Source: Billgrantia desiderata
GTDB lineage: Bacteria > Pseudomonadota > Gammaproteobacteria > Pseudomonadales > Halomonadaceae
Assembly: GCA_011742915.1 (NCBI GenBank)
Contig: JAAQTN010000019.1
Location: 1 to 64,000 of the forward strand
DNA: 64,000 bases
Direction of reading: 5' to 3'
The notes under the pieces are model-generated. The model searched no databases and had not been told where the DNA came from. It was given only the letters and a program-made list of their open reading frames with translations. A program made the translations under genes and the position numbers. Every line of letters begins with the position of its first letter. Position 1 is the first letter of the stretch. Shown in pieces: positions 41,937 to 51,349 of the stretch.

Positions 41937-44900
41937 TCAAAGGCTGACCAACCTAGCCCGGCTGGTGCCGTTGCCCAGCGGTTCCACCTGGATCTGTACC
42001 GGAATTCTTTCGTGCATCTCCTGCACGTGGGAGATCACCCCGACGCGGCGGCCGAGGGCCTGCAGGCCGTCGAGCGCTTCCATGGCCAGTGCCAGCGACT
42101 GCGGGTCGAGGCTGCCGAAGCCCTCGTCGATGAACAGCGACTCGATGACGAGCTCGCCGGAGGCCATGGAGGCGAGCCCCAGCGCCAGGGCCAGAGAGAC
42201 GAGGAAGGTCTCGCCGCCGGAGAGCGAGTGCACCGAGCGGCGCTCGTCGCCCATGTCGTGGTCCACCACCAGCAGGCCCAGCTCGCTGCCGCCGCGGGCC
42301 AGCCGGTAGCGGCGGCTGAGGTTGGCCAGGTGGGCGTTGGCATGCTCCAGCAGCTGCTCCAGGTTGTAGGCCTGGGCGATGCGACGAAACGCCTTGCCGT
42401 CGGCGGAGCCGATCAGTTCGTTGATGCGCCCCCAGCGCACCTGTTCGGCACGGGCGGCTTCCAGTTCGGCCTGGCCCTGCTGCTGGCGCAGGCGCCGGCG
42501 GTCGTCGTCGCGCAGGGCGTGAACGGCATCGTCGCGAACCTGCTGGGCTTCCGCCAGTTTGGGCTGTAGCGCCGCCTGCTGGGCATCCAGCGCCTCCCGG
42601 AGGCTGGCGATCCGGGCTTCGACCGCTTCGCTCAGCAGTTCGGTCTCGCTGTCGGCCAGCGCCCGCTCGCGACGGTGCTCGAGCAGGGCATGACGCCGCT
42701 CGGCGAGGCTGGCCTCGCTGCGCTGGCGTGCCTCGTCGGCATCGGCAAGCTCTCGTTCCTGGCGGGCGGCCTCTTCCTCGGGCTGTGCCAACAACCGCGC
42801 CAGGGTGGCGTCGTCCAACTGCGGATGGGCGTGGCGCCACTCGGCCAGTCGAGCTTTCAGCTCGACCTGCTCCTGACGCAGCCCTTCGATGCGCTCGGCT
42901 TCGTGAGCGGCCTGCTGGGTGAGCCGGGCCTGCTCGCGTTCGGCGCCGTGGCAGCGCTCGATGGCCTGGTCGCGCTCACGACGGGCGGCCTCCTGGCCGG
43001 CTTCCAGCCGTTGTTGCCAGGCGTCGGCCGAGCCGTGCTCGCCAAGCAGGGCCTGGAGCCGCTCGGCAAGTGACTGCCGCTCCTGGCGCAGAGGTGGCAG
43101 TTGGGCGTCGAGCTGGGTCTGGGTTTCCGCCAGCGAGGCGCGCCGGGCCTCATGCTGGGCGCGTTCGAGCTCGACCTGGCGCAGGGCCTCTTCCAGCGGG
43201 CTCAGCGCCGCCTCGGCGCGGGCCAGCTCCTGGAGCGTACGCTCGGCCCGTTCACGCTCGGCGGCGCTGTGCTGGCGCTGGTGAGCGAGCCAGGCTTCAC
43301 GCTCCACAGGCGCAATGTCGGCCAGTTCCGTGTGCAGGGGATGGCCGCTCAGGGCGTGCCGGGCCTGAGCCAGTCTCTCCTCGGCCTGCTGCAGCTCCTG
43401 CCGTCCGCGTGTGATCGACGCCAGCGCGGCGCGGTACTCGCCCTCGAGTTCGCTGCGTGTCAGCTGGGCCTGCTCGAAGGTCTGTCTGGCCTCGGCCAGC
43501 TGTGCCTCTTCCTGCTCCTGTTGGGCGGCCAGTTGGGCTGCCTCCGGGGTGGCCGGCGGTCGGTGACGGAAGGGGTGGTCGTGGCCGCCGCAAACCGGGC
43601 AGGGCTCGCCTTCCCGCAGCGTGTCGCGCAGCCGTGCCACGCTCTCGCTGCGGGCGGCACGGCTGCGCTCGATGAAATCGCGCAGGGTGGCGTAGCGCTG
43701 TTCGCTGCTGTCGAGCCGCTCACGGGCAGTCTTGCCCTGAACGGTCAGTTCGGCCTGTCGCTTCTCATCCCCGGCCAGGCGTTCGCTCAGCTGACGCTGG
43801 GCCAGTTCGGTGTGCAGAAGCTCCTGCCAGCGGCTGGCCAGTTCCTCCAGCACCAGGCCGCGGCGGGCGGCACGGTCATGGGTCTGCTGCGCCGCCTGGC
43901 GGGCGGCATCGAGTCGTTCGTGACTGCCCATCAGCTGGCGCAGGGTGGCCTGCCACTCGTCGCGCCGGCGTTGCAGCTCGCGCAGCCTGGTCGCGGTGGC
44001 CTGGTGCTGCTGGTCCAGTGCCTCTGCCTGCTGGCGGCAGTCGTGATGGCGGGATTCGAGTTCGGCCAGCTGACGCTCCAGGCTGGCCAGCGCCTGGGCG
44101 TGCTCGCGCGCCTCGCGCAGGCTCGGTTCGGCCTGCTGGCGGGCCTGGCTGGCGGATTCCAATTGACGGGCGGCCTGATCCCGGGCCTGCTCGGCCTGGG
44201 TTTGCAGGACGCGGGCCTGCTCGAGGGCCTCTTGGGTCCGGCGATGTGCCTGCTCCAGCGCGGCGACTTCGCCCGGCAGCGCGGCCTGGCGCAGCAGGTG
44301 GTGGCGCTGGGGCGCAAGCAGGCGGCGACAGTCGCGGTCGGCCCGGGCAGCGGCCAGCGCCTGCCAGCGATCCTCGGCATCGCGCTGCTGACGAACGCCA
44401 TTGAGGTAGGCCTGGCGCAGCCGTTCGTCGGCGCTATGCCACTGGCGCTGGGCATCGAGCTCCCTGGCCTGCTGCTGCAGGCCGGTCAGGGCCTGCTCGG
44501 CGCTCTCGGCCTGGCGTTCCAGCGCGCTGCGGGCCTCGGGCTCGGCGGGCAGGTCGTCGGCGAGCTTCGTCTGCAGGGCGTCGACGTGCCGCTTCGCCGT
44601 GATGGCCCGCCGGTAGGCGGCTTCGGAGATGCGCGAATACTCGGCGGTGCCGGTGAGCCGTTCCAGCAGGTCGCTGCGCTCGTTGTCGTCGGCCTTGAGG
44701 AAGGCGGCGAATTCGCTCTGGGCCAGCAGCACGGCGCGGGTGAACTGATCGAAGGTCAGTCCCAGGCGCTCCGGCAACAGCTCGGCGAACTCGCGCTTCT
44801 GGGCGGTGAGCAGGCGTTCGTCGTCGAGATCGGTGAGCGATTGTTCGACCGCCTGCAGGCGCCCGCTGGCCTTCTCGCGGGCGCGGCGCACGGCCCAGCG

Positions 44901-45233
44901 GGCGCGGTAACGACGCCCGTCGCGACCGAGAAAGTCGACTTCGGCGTAGCCGCCGGCGGTGCCACGGCGCAGCAGGGTGCGCGGGTCGGCGGTGCTCACC
45001 GTCTCGCCTTCCACGTCGGGCAGCGGCGCGTTCTGGCTGGGCGCATGGCGCAGCCGCGGCGTGCTGCCGTAGAGTGCCAGACACAGGGCGTCGAGCAGGG
45101 TGCTCTTGCCGGCGCCGGTGGGGCCGGTGATGGCGAACAGGCCGGCATCGCTGAGCGGAGGAGCCGTGAAATCGAGCTCCAGCGGGCCGGGCAGGGAGGC
45201 GAGGTTGGCCAGGCGCAGGGCGAGTATCTTCAT
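41937..45233 (-). CDS. sbcC: SbcC, ATPase subunit of the SbcCD DNA nuclease
   Basis: This 1098-residue SMC-like protein has N-terminal Walker A GPTGAGKST (37-45), two very long coiled coils rich in Ala, Glu, Gln and Arg, and the zinc-hook CPVCGGHDHP between them. The C-terminal ATPase half has LSGGETFLVSLALALGL and Walker B SLFIDEGFGSLD. With SbcD it opens DNA hairpins and processes double-strand ends, so it limits palindromes. It overlaps sbcD by 4 bp. The strong coding bias gives a long spurious frame on the other strand. Confidence 0.96.
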   Translation of the reverse strand: MKILALRLANLASLPGPLELDFTAPPLSDAGLFAITGPTGAGKSTLLDALCLALYGSTPRLRHAPSQNAPLPDVEGETVSTADPRTLLRRGTAGGYAEVDFLGRDGRRYRARWAVRRAREKASGRLQAVEQSLTDLDDERLLTAQKREFAELLPERLGLTFDQFTRAVLLAQSEFAAFLKADDNERSDLLERLTGTAEYSRISEAAYRRAITAKRHVDALQTKLADDLPAEPEARSALERQAESAEQALTGLQQQARELDAQRQWHSADERLRQAYLNGVRQQRDAEDRWQALAAARADRDCRRLLAPQRHHLLRQAALPGEVAALEQAHRRTQEALEQARVLQTQAEQARDQAARQLESASQARQQAEPSLREAREHAQALASLERQLAELESRHHDCRQQAEALDQQHQATATRLRELQRRRDEWQATLRQLMGSHERLDAARQAAQQTHDRAARRGLVLEELASRWQELLHTELAQRQLSERLAGDEKRQAELTVQGKTARERLDSSEQRYATLRDFIERSRAARSESVARLRDTLREGEPCPVCGGHDHPFRHRPPATPEAAQLAAQQEQEEAQLAEARQTFEQAQLTRSELEGEYRAALASITRGRQELQQAEERLAQARHALSGHPLHTELADIAPVEREAWLAHQRQHSAAERERAERTLQELARAEAALSPLEEALRQVELERAQHEARRASLAETQTQLDAQLPPLRQERQSLAERLQALLGEHGSADAWQQRLEAGQEAARRERDQAIERCHGAEREQARLTQQAAHEAERIEGLRQEQVELKARLAEWRHAHPQLDDATLARLLAQPEEEAARQERELADADEARQRSEASLAERRHALLEHRRERALADSETELLSEAVEARIASLREALDAQQAALQPKLAEAQQVRDDAVHALRDDDRRRLRQQQGQAELEAARAEQVRWGRINELIGSADGKAFRRIAQAYNLEQLLEHANAHLANLSRRYRLARGGSELGLLVVDHDMGDERRSVHSLSGGETFLVSLALALGLASMASGELVIESLFIDEGFGSLDPQSLALAMEALDGLQALGRRVGVISHVQEMHERIPVQIQVEPLGNGTSRARLVSL

Positions 45234-46552
45234 GGGCGACGCTCCCCGGTGCGCGGCTCGGTGGGGCTATCGAGCACGTCCTGCAGCAACTGGTCGAAGT
45301 CGGCCAGTACGTCGTCGCCGGGGGGCTCTCCCCACTGCTTTTCCCAGGTGCGCTGAAACAGCTTTCTCGGCCCCAGCTGCTGCAGATCGATTCGCTCCGG
45401 CCTGCCATCGGCAGCCTGCTGGGGCAGACGCCGCTCCAGGCGCAGCAGGCGCACGGCCTTGCCTTCGAGGGCCGTTTCCACCCGGGCGCGCAGGTCGGGT
45501 ACGGGGGCGGTGAGGGTGACGCGCACTTCCAGCCAGGGCCATTGTTCCCGTGGCACGGCGGGGTCGTGGGGCAGCCCCTCGAGCTCCGCCAGCACCGCGT
45601 CGAGTTCGCCGGGGCCGACACGCTGCATGGCCACTGGGCGCGGCACGGGGATCGCTTCCGTGGTGGCCAGGGTTTCACCTTCCAGCACCGCTTCCACCAC
45701 CTGATGCGGGTAATTCACCTCGCTGAAATCCAGCGGCAGAGGGCTGCCGCTGTAGCGGATGCGTGCCTCGCCCACCTGCTGGGCGCGGTGCAGGTGGCCC
45801 AGTGCCACGTAGGCGATGTCGGCGGGAAAGAGCCCGGCGGAGATCGACTCCTCGCCGCCGATCACGATGGGCCGCTCGCTGGCCTCGGAAACGGCGGCGC
45901 CGTGCAGGTGGGCGTGGCTCATGGCCACCAGCGCCTGGCCGGGCTGACGCCGCCGGCGGGCGGCGTCGATTAGCTGCTCGTGAACGCGGGAGATGCCGGC
46001 CACATAGTCGTTGCGCGCGCTGTCGTTGCGAGCGCTGTCTTTGCCCGGTGTGCCGTGCTCCGTCTGGCCTGTATCGTCGTCGCGGGCCAGGCCGCGGCCG
46101 GTGACCTCGGCGGGGCGCAGAAAGGGCAGCGCCAGGCACCAGGCGCGGGTCTCGCCGTTGGCGTCGGTGAGCGGCAGCAGCAGGCGCTCGGCGTCGAGGC
46201 TGCCGTCGTCGAGCCAGCTCACCCGGCCCAGGGCGTGGGTGCGCAGGCGGCGCATCAGCGGCGCCGGCAGCTCGATGCGATTGCCGCTGTCGTGGTTGCC
46301 GGCGATCAATACGATGTCGAGTGCCGGCAGGCGCTCGTGGGCACTGACGATGAAGTCGTAGAGCAGCGCCTGGGCGGCAAGCGAGGGATTGACCACGTCG
46401 AAGACGTCGCCGGCGACGAGCAGGGCGTCGGCCTCGCGTTCGACGAGGGTGTCGAGCAGCCAGTCGAGAAAGAGACGGTGTTCGGCGTGGCGCTCCTGGC
46501 CGTGAAAGGTCTGGCCCAGATGCCAGTCGGCGGTATGGATCAGCTTGAGCAC
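45230..46552 (-). CDS. sbcD: SbcD, Mre11-like nuclease subunit
   Basis: This 440-residue metallophosphoesterase exonuclease/endonuclease partners SbcC. Metal motifs are HTADWHLGQ, LLVAGDVFDV, LIAGNHDSG, MSHAHLHG and LGHLHRAQ. The start is most likely the GTG at 46552, giving VLKLIHTADWH as in the family; the further upstream frame lacks homology. A loop insertion with a short internal duplication (KDSARNDSARNDYV) is unusual. The divergent gene upstream is endonuclease V. Confidence 0.95.
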   Translation of the reverse strand: MLKLIHTADWHLGQTFHGQERHAEHRLFLDWLLDTLVEREADALLVAGDVFDVVNPSLAAQALLYDFIVSAHERLPALDIVLIAGNHDSGNRIELPAPLMRRLRTHALGRVSWLDDGSLDAERLLLPLTDANGETRAWCLALPFLRPAEVTGRGLARDDDTGQTEHGTPGKDSARNDSARNDYVAGISRVHEQLIDAARRRRQPGQALVAMSHAHLHGAAVSEASERPIVIGGEESISAGLFPADIAYVALGHLHRAQQVGEARIRYSGSPLPLDFSEVNYPHQVVEAVLEGETLATTEAIPVPRPVAMQRVGPGELDAVLAELEGLPHDPAVPREQWPWLEVRVTLTAPVPDLRARVETALEGKAVRLLRLERRLPQQAADGRPERIDLQQLGPRKLFQRTWEKQWGEPPGDDVLADFDQLLQDVLDSPTEPRTGERRP

Positions 46553-46684
46553 GGTATCCCTCGTCGTCGGTTCTGCGCCGATGATACACGAACGTACCCC
46601 GACCTCGTCGTTGTCGACCGACCTTGGGAAGTGCACCCTGACAGCCTACACTGCGGACCAGCTTACGCTGTGAGGAAGGCAAGG

Positions 46685-47380
46685 ATGACGCCACTGCATG
46701 AATGGACCCCCACGCCGGAGAAGGCCATCGCGCTGCAGCGCGAGCTGGCGCCACGCATCGAGCGCGAGGACCGCCTGGCACCGGTGCGTCATATCGCCGG
46801 GGTCGACATCGGCTTCGAGCAGAACGGCGAGATCACCCGGGCGGCGGTGGTGGTGCTGGCCTGGCCCGGCGATCCCGCTGTCGGGTTTAAAATCGTCGAG
46901 CAGGTCGTGCATCGCGAGCCGACCCGCATGCCCTACATTCCGGGGCTGCTCTCCTTTCGCGAGATTCCCGCGGCGCTGGCGGCCTTCGACAGGCTCGCCA
47001 CACGGCCCGAGCTGGTGATGGTGGACGGCCAGGGCATCGCCCATCCGCGTCGTCTCGGCGTGGCCTCGCACCTGGGGCTGTGGCTCGACCTGCCGACCAT
47101 CGGCGTGGCCAAGTCGCGGCTGTGCGGCGTGCACGACGAGGTGCCCACGGGGCGCGGTGAGTGGACGCCGCTGCGCCATCGCGGCGAGACGATCGGTGCG
47201 GTGCTGCGCACCCGGGTAGGCGTCAAGCCGGTGTTCGTCTCGCTGGGGCATCGCATCAGCCTGGCGACGTCGCTCGACTGGGTGGTGCAGTGCCTGGGCC
47301 GCACCAAGCTGCCGGAGCCCACGCGGTTGGCCGATAGGCTCGCTTCGCGGCGCGGACCCATGCCGCAACCGGGGGATTGA
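46685..47380 (+). CDS. nfi: endonuclease V (deoxyinosine 3' endonuclease)
   Basis: This 231-residue repair nuclease cuts near deoxyinosine. AGVDIGF (first catalytic Asp), PTRMPYIPGLLSFREIP (with the wedge residues), DGQGIAHPRRLGVASHLG (second Asp) and TIGVAKSRLCG are all typical. The ATG at 46685 follows AAGG. It is divergent from sbcD, leaving about 130 bp for both promoters, so two DNA-repair units share this region. Confidence 0.95.
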   Translation: MTPLHEWTPTPEKAIALQRELAPRIEREDRLAPVRHIAGVDIGFEQNGEITRAAVVVLAWPGDPAVGFKIVEQVVHREPTRMPYIPGLLSFREIPAALAAFDRLATRPELVMVDGQGIAHPRRLGVASHLGLWLDLPTIGVAKSRLCGVHDEVPTGRGEWTPLRHRGETIGAVLRTRVGVKPVFVSLGHRISLATSLDWVVQCLGRTKLPEPTRLADRLASRRGPMPQPGD

Positions 47381-47441
47381 GCCCCCCTGCGCGCAGGCTC
47401 GGGTATACTGCCAGGCCATTTTTTTGCCGACGAGGCCCATC

Positions 47442-48008
47442 ATGCCCGACACCCTGACCCCCGCCTGCGCTGCCACTCGTGACTGGGTCGAGGGCTTCGT
47501 CGTGGCCCACAATGTCTGCCCCTTCGCCCGCCGCGAGCTGGTGGGGGAGACCATCCGCTTCGTCGAGGTGGCGGCCAGCGAATGGGAGCCTGCCCTCGAG
47601 GCGCTCATCGAAGAGTGCCGTCGGCTCGACGCTACACCGGCCATCGAGACCACCCTGCTTGTGCTGCGCCCGGGGCTCGAGGACTTCGACGACTATCTCG
47701 ACTTCCTCGCCGTGGCCGAGGCGCTGCTGGTCGAGCAGGGCTACGAGGGGACCTACCAGCTGGCCAGCTTCCATCCCGACTACTGCTTCGACGGCGCCGA
47801 ACAGGACGACCCGGCCAACTTCACCAACCGTTCACCCTGGCCCATGCTGCACCTGCTGCGCGAGGCGGGGCTCGAACATGCCCTGGCCCACTACCCGGAC
47901 CCCGAGGCGATTCCCGAGCGCAACATCGAACGCATGGGCCAGCTCGGCAGCGAACGCCTGAGCGCCGAGTTGGCGGCGCTGCGTGGTCAGGTCCCCGACC
48001 GAGACTAG
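47442..48008 (+). CDS. DUF1415 family protein
   Basis: This 188-residue conserved proteobacterial protein of unknown function belongs to DUF1415. The family's start pattern WVEGFVVAHNVCPFA and the block YQLASFHPDYCFDGA are present, as is the end RNIERMGQLG. Conserved Cys, His and Asp residues suggest a metal or redox site, but no activity is known to me. The ATG at 47442 has GAGG upstream. A -10-like TATACT lies at 47404-47409. It overlaps the convergent aldo/keto reductase stop by 4 bp. Confidence 0.87.
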   Translation: MPDTLTPACAATRDWVEGFVVAHNVCPFARRELVGETIRFVEVAASEWEPALEALIEECRRLDATPAIETTLLVLRPGLEDFDDYLDFLAVAEALLVEQGYEGTYQLASFHPDYCFDGAEQDDPANFTNRSPWPMLHLLREAGLEHALAHYPDPEAIPERNIERMGQLGSERLSAELAALRGQVPDRD

Positions 48009-48895
48009 ACGATGTCGAGCGGCACCTTGCGCCCAGGCGCCGGAAACGCTGCGTCGAGCCGCGCGAGGGCCTCGTCGCTGAGCTCGACCTCGAGGGCGGC
48101 GGTGTTCTCTGCGACGTGCTGCGGCTGCACCGCCTTGGGGATGGCGATGACGTCGCGCCGGCCGTTCAGCGGTCGAATGGCCCAGGCCAGCAGCAGCTGG
48201 GCGGGGGTGATGCCGAGCCCGTCGGCCACCTCGCGTACCGCGCTGTGCTCGAACAGGTCACGGCGCAACTGGCCGGCCTGGGCCAGCGGGCAGTAGGCCA
48301 TCAGCGGCATGCCGAGGCGCTGCATCCGCGGGCGCAGTGCATGTTCGATGCCGCGCGACCCCAGATGATAGAGCACCTGGTTCACCGCACACTCGCCACC
48401 GCCGGGCAGTGCCACCAGCGAGTCGAGCTCCTCCACGTCGAAGTTGGAGACACCGAAGCGACGGATCTTGCCCTGCTCGCGCAGGCGCTCGAAGGCTTCC
48501 AGCGTCTCCGCCAGCGGGATGCTGCCGGGCCAGTGGAGCAGGTAGAGATCGAGATGATCGGTGCCCAGGCGCCTCAGGCTGCGCTCGCAGGCGTCAATGG
48601 CGCTGTCGCGTCCGGCGTTCCAGGGGTAGACCTTGGAGACCAGGAAGGCCTGGTCGCGACGGCCGGCCAAGGCTTCGCCGACCACCTCCTCGGCGCCGCC
48701 GTCGGCGTACATCTCGGCGGTGTCGATCAGCGTCAGCCCCAGTTCCAGGCCCTGCTGCAGGGCGCGCACCTCGTCGCTTCGCGGTGCCAGGCCCTCGCCC
48801 ATGTACCAGGTCCCCTGGCCGATGGCGGGCAGCTCGAGAGCGGGGGCATGAGCGGTGGCGGTTAGGGTCACGTGCGGGGTAGGGTGGTCGGTCAT
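48005..48895 (-). CDS. aldo/keto reductase
   Basis: This 296-residue NADPH-dependent reductase has a TIM barrel. The catalytic tetrad is visible as LIDTAEMYADG (Asp, Tyr), LVSKVYP (Lys) and LYLLHWPG (His). IPKAVQPQHVAENTAAL is the usual cofactor segment. It resembles YeaE/DkgA-type reductases acting on small carbonyls such as methylglyoxal. It is divergent from the OsmC gene, with an AT-rich palindrome between them. Confidence 0.9.
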   Translation of the reverse strand: MTDHPTPHVTLTATAHAPALELPAIGQGTWYMGEGLAPRSDEVRALQQGLELGLTLIDTAEMYADGGAEEVVGEALAGRRDQAFLVSKVYPWNAGRDSAIDACERSLRRLGTDHLDLYLLHWPGSIPLAETLEAFERLREQGKIRRFGVSNFDVEELDSLVALPGGGECAVNQVLYHLGSRGIEHALRPRMQRLGMPLMAYCPLAQAGQLRRDLFEHSAVREVADGLGITPAQLLLAWAIRPLNGRRDVIAIPKAVQPQHVAENTAALEVELSDEALARLDAAFPAPGRKVPLDIV

Positions 48896-48910
48896 GGTGG
48901 ACTCGTAAGT

Positions 48911-48926
48911 ATATTTTGGAAAATAT
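48911..48926. promoter_or_regulatory. AT-rich palindrome between the aldo/keto reductase and OsmC genes
   Basis: ATATTTTGGAAAATAT (48911-48926) has seven paired bases on each side of GG, in an otherwise GC-rich region. It is 15 bp upstream of the aldo/keto reductase start. It may combine a -10 element with a regulator site. No local regulator gene is present. Confidence 0.4.
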
Positions 48927-49051
48927 TTTCAAAATTATTCGCCAAAGAGATGGCGAAGACAAGTCGATGGGCTATGGTGAGGAGTGGCAGCGTCCCCTGG
49001 CGCTGCCGTCGAAGGTATTGCCAGTTCTCCCATCGCAAGGAGTCGACCGAC

Positions 49052-49483
49052 ATGAGCATCAAGAAAACCGGTAGCGCTGTGTGGCAGGGTAGCCTGAAAG
49101 AGGGCAAGGGTCAGGTCTCCACCGAGAGCGGTGTGCTGAATGACGTGCCCTACAGTTTCGCCAAGCGCTTCGAAGGTGAAGCCGGCTCCAACCCGGAGGA
49201 GCTGATCGGTGCGGCACATGCCAGCTGTTATTCCATGGCGCTCTCCATGATCATGGGTGAAGCGGGGCTGACACCCGAGCGCATTGCCACCGAGGCTGCC
49301 GTCACCCTCGAGCAGGACGCCGGCGGCTTCAGCATCAGCAAGATCCACCTCACCACCCGGGTACGCAGCCCGGGCGCCGACGAGCAGGCCTTTCAGGACG
49401 CGGCCAACAAGGCCAAGGAGGGGTGCCCCGTGTCCAAACTGTTCAAGGCCGAGATCACGCTGGACGCCTCATTGGAAAGTTGA
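49052..49483 (+). CDS. osmC: OsmC-type peroxiredoxin
   Basis: These 143 residues carry both redox cysteines: the first in AAHASCYSMALS and the second in KEGCPVSKLF. OsmC reduces organic hydroperoxides and is induced by osmotic stress in enterobacteria. The ATG at 49052 follows AAGGAG and gives the expected MSIKKTGSAVWQG start. A bidirectional hairpin terminator lies downstream. Confidence 0.94.
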   Translation: MSIKKTGSAVWQGSLKEGKGQVSTESGVLNDVPYSFAKRFEGEAGSNPEELIGAAHASCYSMALSMIMGEAGLTPERIATEAAVTLEQDAGGFSISKIHLTTRVRSPGADEQAFQDAANKAKEGCPVSKLFKAEITLDASLES

Positions 49484-49502
49484 GTCGTGCTTCGTGCTGC
49501 CT

Positions 49503-49525
49503 GCGGCCACCCTGAGGGTGGCCGC
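49503..49525. terminator. bidirectional hairpin between osmC and the amidotransferase gene
   Basis: GCGGCCACCC (49503-49512) pairs perfectly with GGGTGGCCGC (49516-49525) around TGA. It lies between two convergent stops. No strong T-run on either side. Confidence 0.6.
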
Positions 49526-49533
49526 TGTCGTGT

Positions 49534-50205
49534 TCAGGGCATGGTGCGCCGTGCGGCATCGACCAGGGCGCGAATCAGCCGCTGCTGGGGGCGATTGAAG
49601 ATCAGCCACTCCGGATGCCACTGCACGCCGATCAGGAATTCGTGGTCGCGGGATTCGATGCCCTGCACCAGTCCGTCACGGTCGCGGGCCACGATCTCGA
49701 TGCCGCGCCCTGCTTCCTGCACGGCCTGGTGATGCAGGCTGTTGATGCGGCACCAGCTCACCTTGAGGATACGACGCAGCTGCGTGTCGGCCACGATGTC
49801 CACGGTCTTGCGCGGCAGCACGGTGCGGCGGCGCTTGAGCCCCTCATGGGTGGTGTAGATGTCGGGGTCCAGGGTGCCGCCCAGGTGGACGTTGAGCATC
49901 TGGGCGCCACGACAGATCCCCAGCACCGGCTTGCCCTGAGGAATGAAGCGCTCCATCAGTTCCAGCTCCAGCTCGTCGCGCTGCGGGTCGAGGCGCACGT
50001 CGAGCTGCACCTCGCCGCCGTAGAGATGAGCCTGGATGTCGTCGCCGCCGCCGATGATCAGCCCATCCAGGGCCTGTGGCAGCGGCCGTGAGGGAGAGAG
50101 GCGCAGTGGCCTTCCGCCGTGTCGCCACACGGCGAACCAATCGAACCACCAGGCGATACGGCTCTTGTAGTCCGACGTGGTGATGCCGATGAGAGGGCGT
50201 GTCAT
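49534..50205 (-). CDS. class I glutamine amidotransferase / gamma-glutamyl hydrolase (peptidase C26), partner of the amidoligase
   Basis: This 223-residue enzyme has the Cys-His-Glu triad of the family: GICRGAQ (nucleophile elbow) and GVQWHPEW. LIIGGGDDI and the early TTSDYK place it near PuuD and other gamma-glutamyl hydrolases. It overlaps the upstream amidoligase gene by ATGA, a pairing described for amidoligase operons. In those, the hydrolase trims or recycles gamma-glutamyl adducts. The natural adduct is unknown. Confidence 0.85.
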   Translation of the reverse strand: MTRPLIGITTSDYKSRIAWWFDWFAVWRHGGRPLRLSPSRPLPQALDGLIIGGGDDIQAHLYGGEVQLDVRLDPQRDELELELMERFIPQGKPVLGICRGAQMLNVHLGGTLDPDIYTTHEGLKRRRTVLPRKTVDIVADTQLRRILKVSWCRINSLHHQAVQEAGRGIEIVARDRDGLVQGIESRDHEFLIGVQWHPEWLIFNRPQQRLIRALVDAARRTMP

Positions 50206-51221
50206 GAGGGGGAGCGGACCTCCTTGATCCAGCTGCGCAGCTTGCCTGCCATGCGCGTCATCAATGATTGCGTGTTGAGGCTGACGAAACGACCGGCGCG
50301 TTCGCGCAGTTCCTTGCTGTCGTCAGCGAGCCGTTCGACGGCGACCCAGCGGTTCCATTCCATCACGGCTCCCCAGCCGCGCTGCGAGAGCTGAGCGTTG
50401 GGCAAACGATAGTGAAAGGTCGGCCTGGGCTTGATCAGGCTGGTGTGAATCAGCGGGTCGGGGTAATCGGGACGCAGGAAGGCGAACAGCGGGTAGAGGT
50501 CGAGCTCGCGGTTGCGCGTCGGGTTGAAGCTGATGTAGTCCGCGATCAGCGTATCCAGGTCGGGCGCGTAGTCCGGTGACAGCACCTGGATGGCATAGTG
50601 CTTGGGAAAGGGGTTGGCATGCGGCAGCACCTCGCGGGTGATGTCGATGTCGATCTCCTTGCGCAGCCAGGCGGCCATCAGCAGATAGGCCTGCAGCTGG
50701 CGCAGCAGGTAGTCGGTCTCCAGGCTTGCCACCTCGGGATTGAGGTGCAGGCCGAAGCCATACAGCAGGCTGGCATCGGTGCCCTTGGCGCCATGGGCAT
50801 GCAGCGCCGCGAACAGGTTGTCGAGCTTGTCCAGCTCGTTCCACGGCACCGGCGGACAGACGATCTCGGTTGGCACCAGCCCCATCACCACGTCGCCGAT
50901 CAGCTCGCGAGTCTTGTGATGAAATTCCATGCGCATCTGATGCCGCTGTCGCTCCCACTCGGTATCGCTGTGTGGCGTCTGCTTCAGCATCCGGTTATCG
51001 GGGTGGGCATACTGGGTATCGAGCTCGATGATGAACTCGCCCCAATGGGTATTCACGACCTTGAGACGATGAGGGCTGACCTGCTGTAGCTCGCCACCGA
51101 ACAGGTCTCGCACCAGTTCGCCCGTCTGCTGAGGGGGGAGCCCGGCAAACTCGATTTCGACACCGATCCGGCGGGGTTTGCCCTGAACGTTCAGCGGCTC
51201 GGGTGGTGATTGCGGCAGCAT
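50202..51221 (-). CDS. putative amidoligase (glutamine synthetase-like COOH-NH2 ligase fold)
   Basis: This 339-residue protein is of the Amidoligase_2 type. RRIGVEIEFAGLP carries the conserved Glu-x-Glu, FIIELDTQYAHPDN follows, and LYGFGLHLNPEVASL provides the His and Asn of the active site. The family joins a carboxyl to an amine using ATP, to make small peptides or modify proteins. The start at 51221 (MLPQSPPEPL) was preferred over a GTG at 51266. It is operonic with a class I amidotransferase. The MscS gene is divergent. Substrates are unknown. Confidence 0.8.
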   Translation of the reverse strand: MLPQSPPEPLNVQGKPRRIGVEIEFAGLPPQQTGELVRDLFGGELQQVSPHRLKVVNTHWGEFIIELDTQYAHPDNRMLKQTPHSDTEWERQRHQMRMEFHHKTRELIGDVVMGLVPTEIVCPPVPWNELDKLDNLFAALHAHGAKGTDASLLYGFGLHLNPEVASLETDYLLRQLQAYLLMAAWLRKEIDIDITREVLPHANPFPKHYAIQVLSPDYAPDLDTLIADYISFNPTRNRELDLYPLFAFLRPDYPDPLIHTSLIKPRPTFHYRLPNAQLSQRGWGAVMEWNRWVAVERLADDSKELRERAGRFVSLNTQSLMTRMAGKLRSWIKEVRSPS

Positions 51222-51349
51222 GAAGGCATCCTGTGCGACTCGAGAGTCTGAACGCCAGCCTAGCACAGAGCGATGAGAAGCCGTCAGGGACCGAACCTTG
51301 TTCTACTGTTGTCCCAAGGCTTGGCAGAACGGACAAGGGAGTGTAAGCG

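Noticed and set aside
43101..45356. Long plus-strand open frame (751 codons) opposite sbcC
   Set aside because: It is antisense to a clear sbcC with intact motifs; long shadow frames are expected opposite GC-rich coiled-coil genes, and its product has no recognisable domain.
45980..46684. Upstream extension of endonuclease V into the sbcD region
   Set aside because: The frame is open back to 45980, but the family begins at 46685 and the extension is antisense to sbcD.
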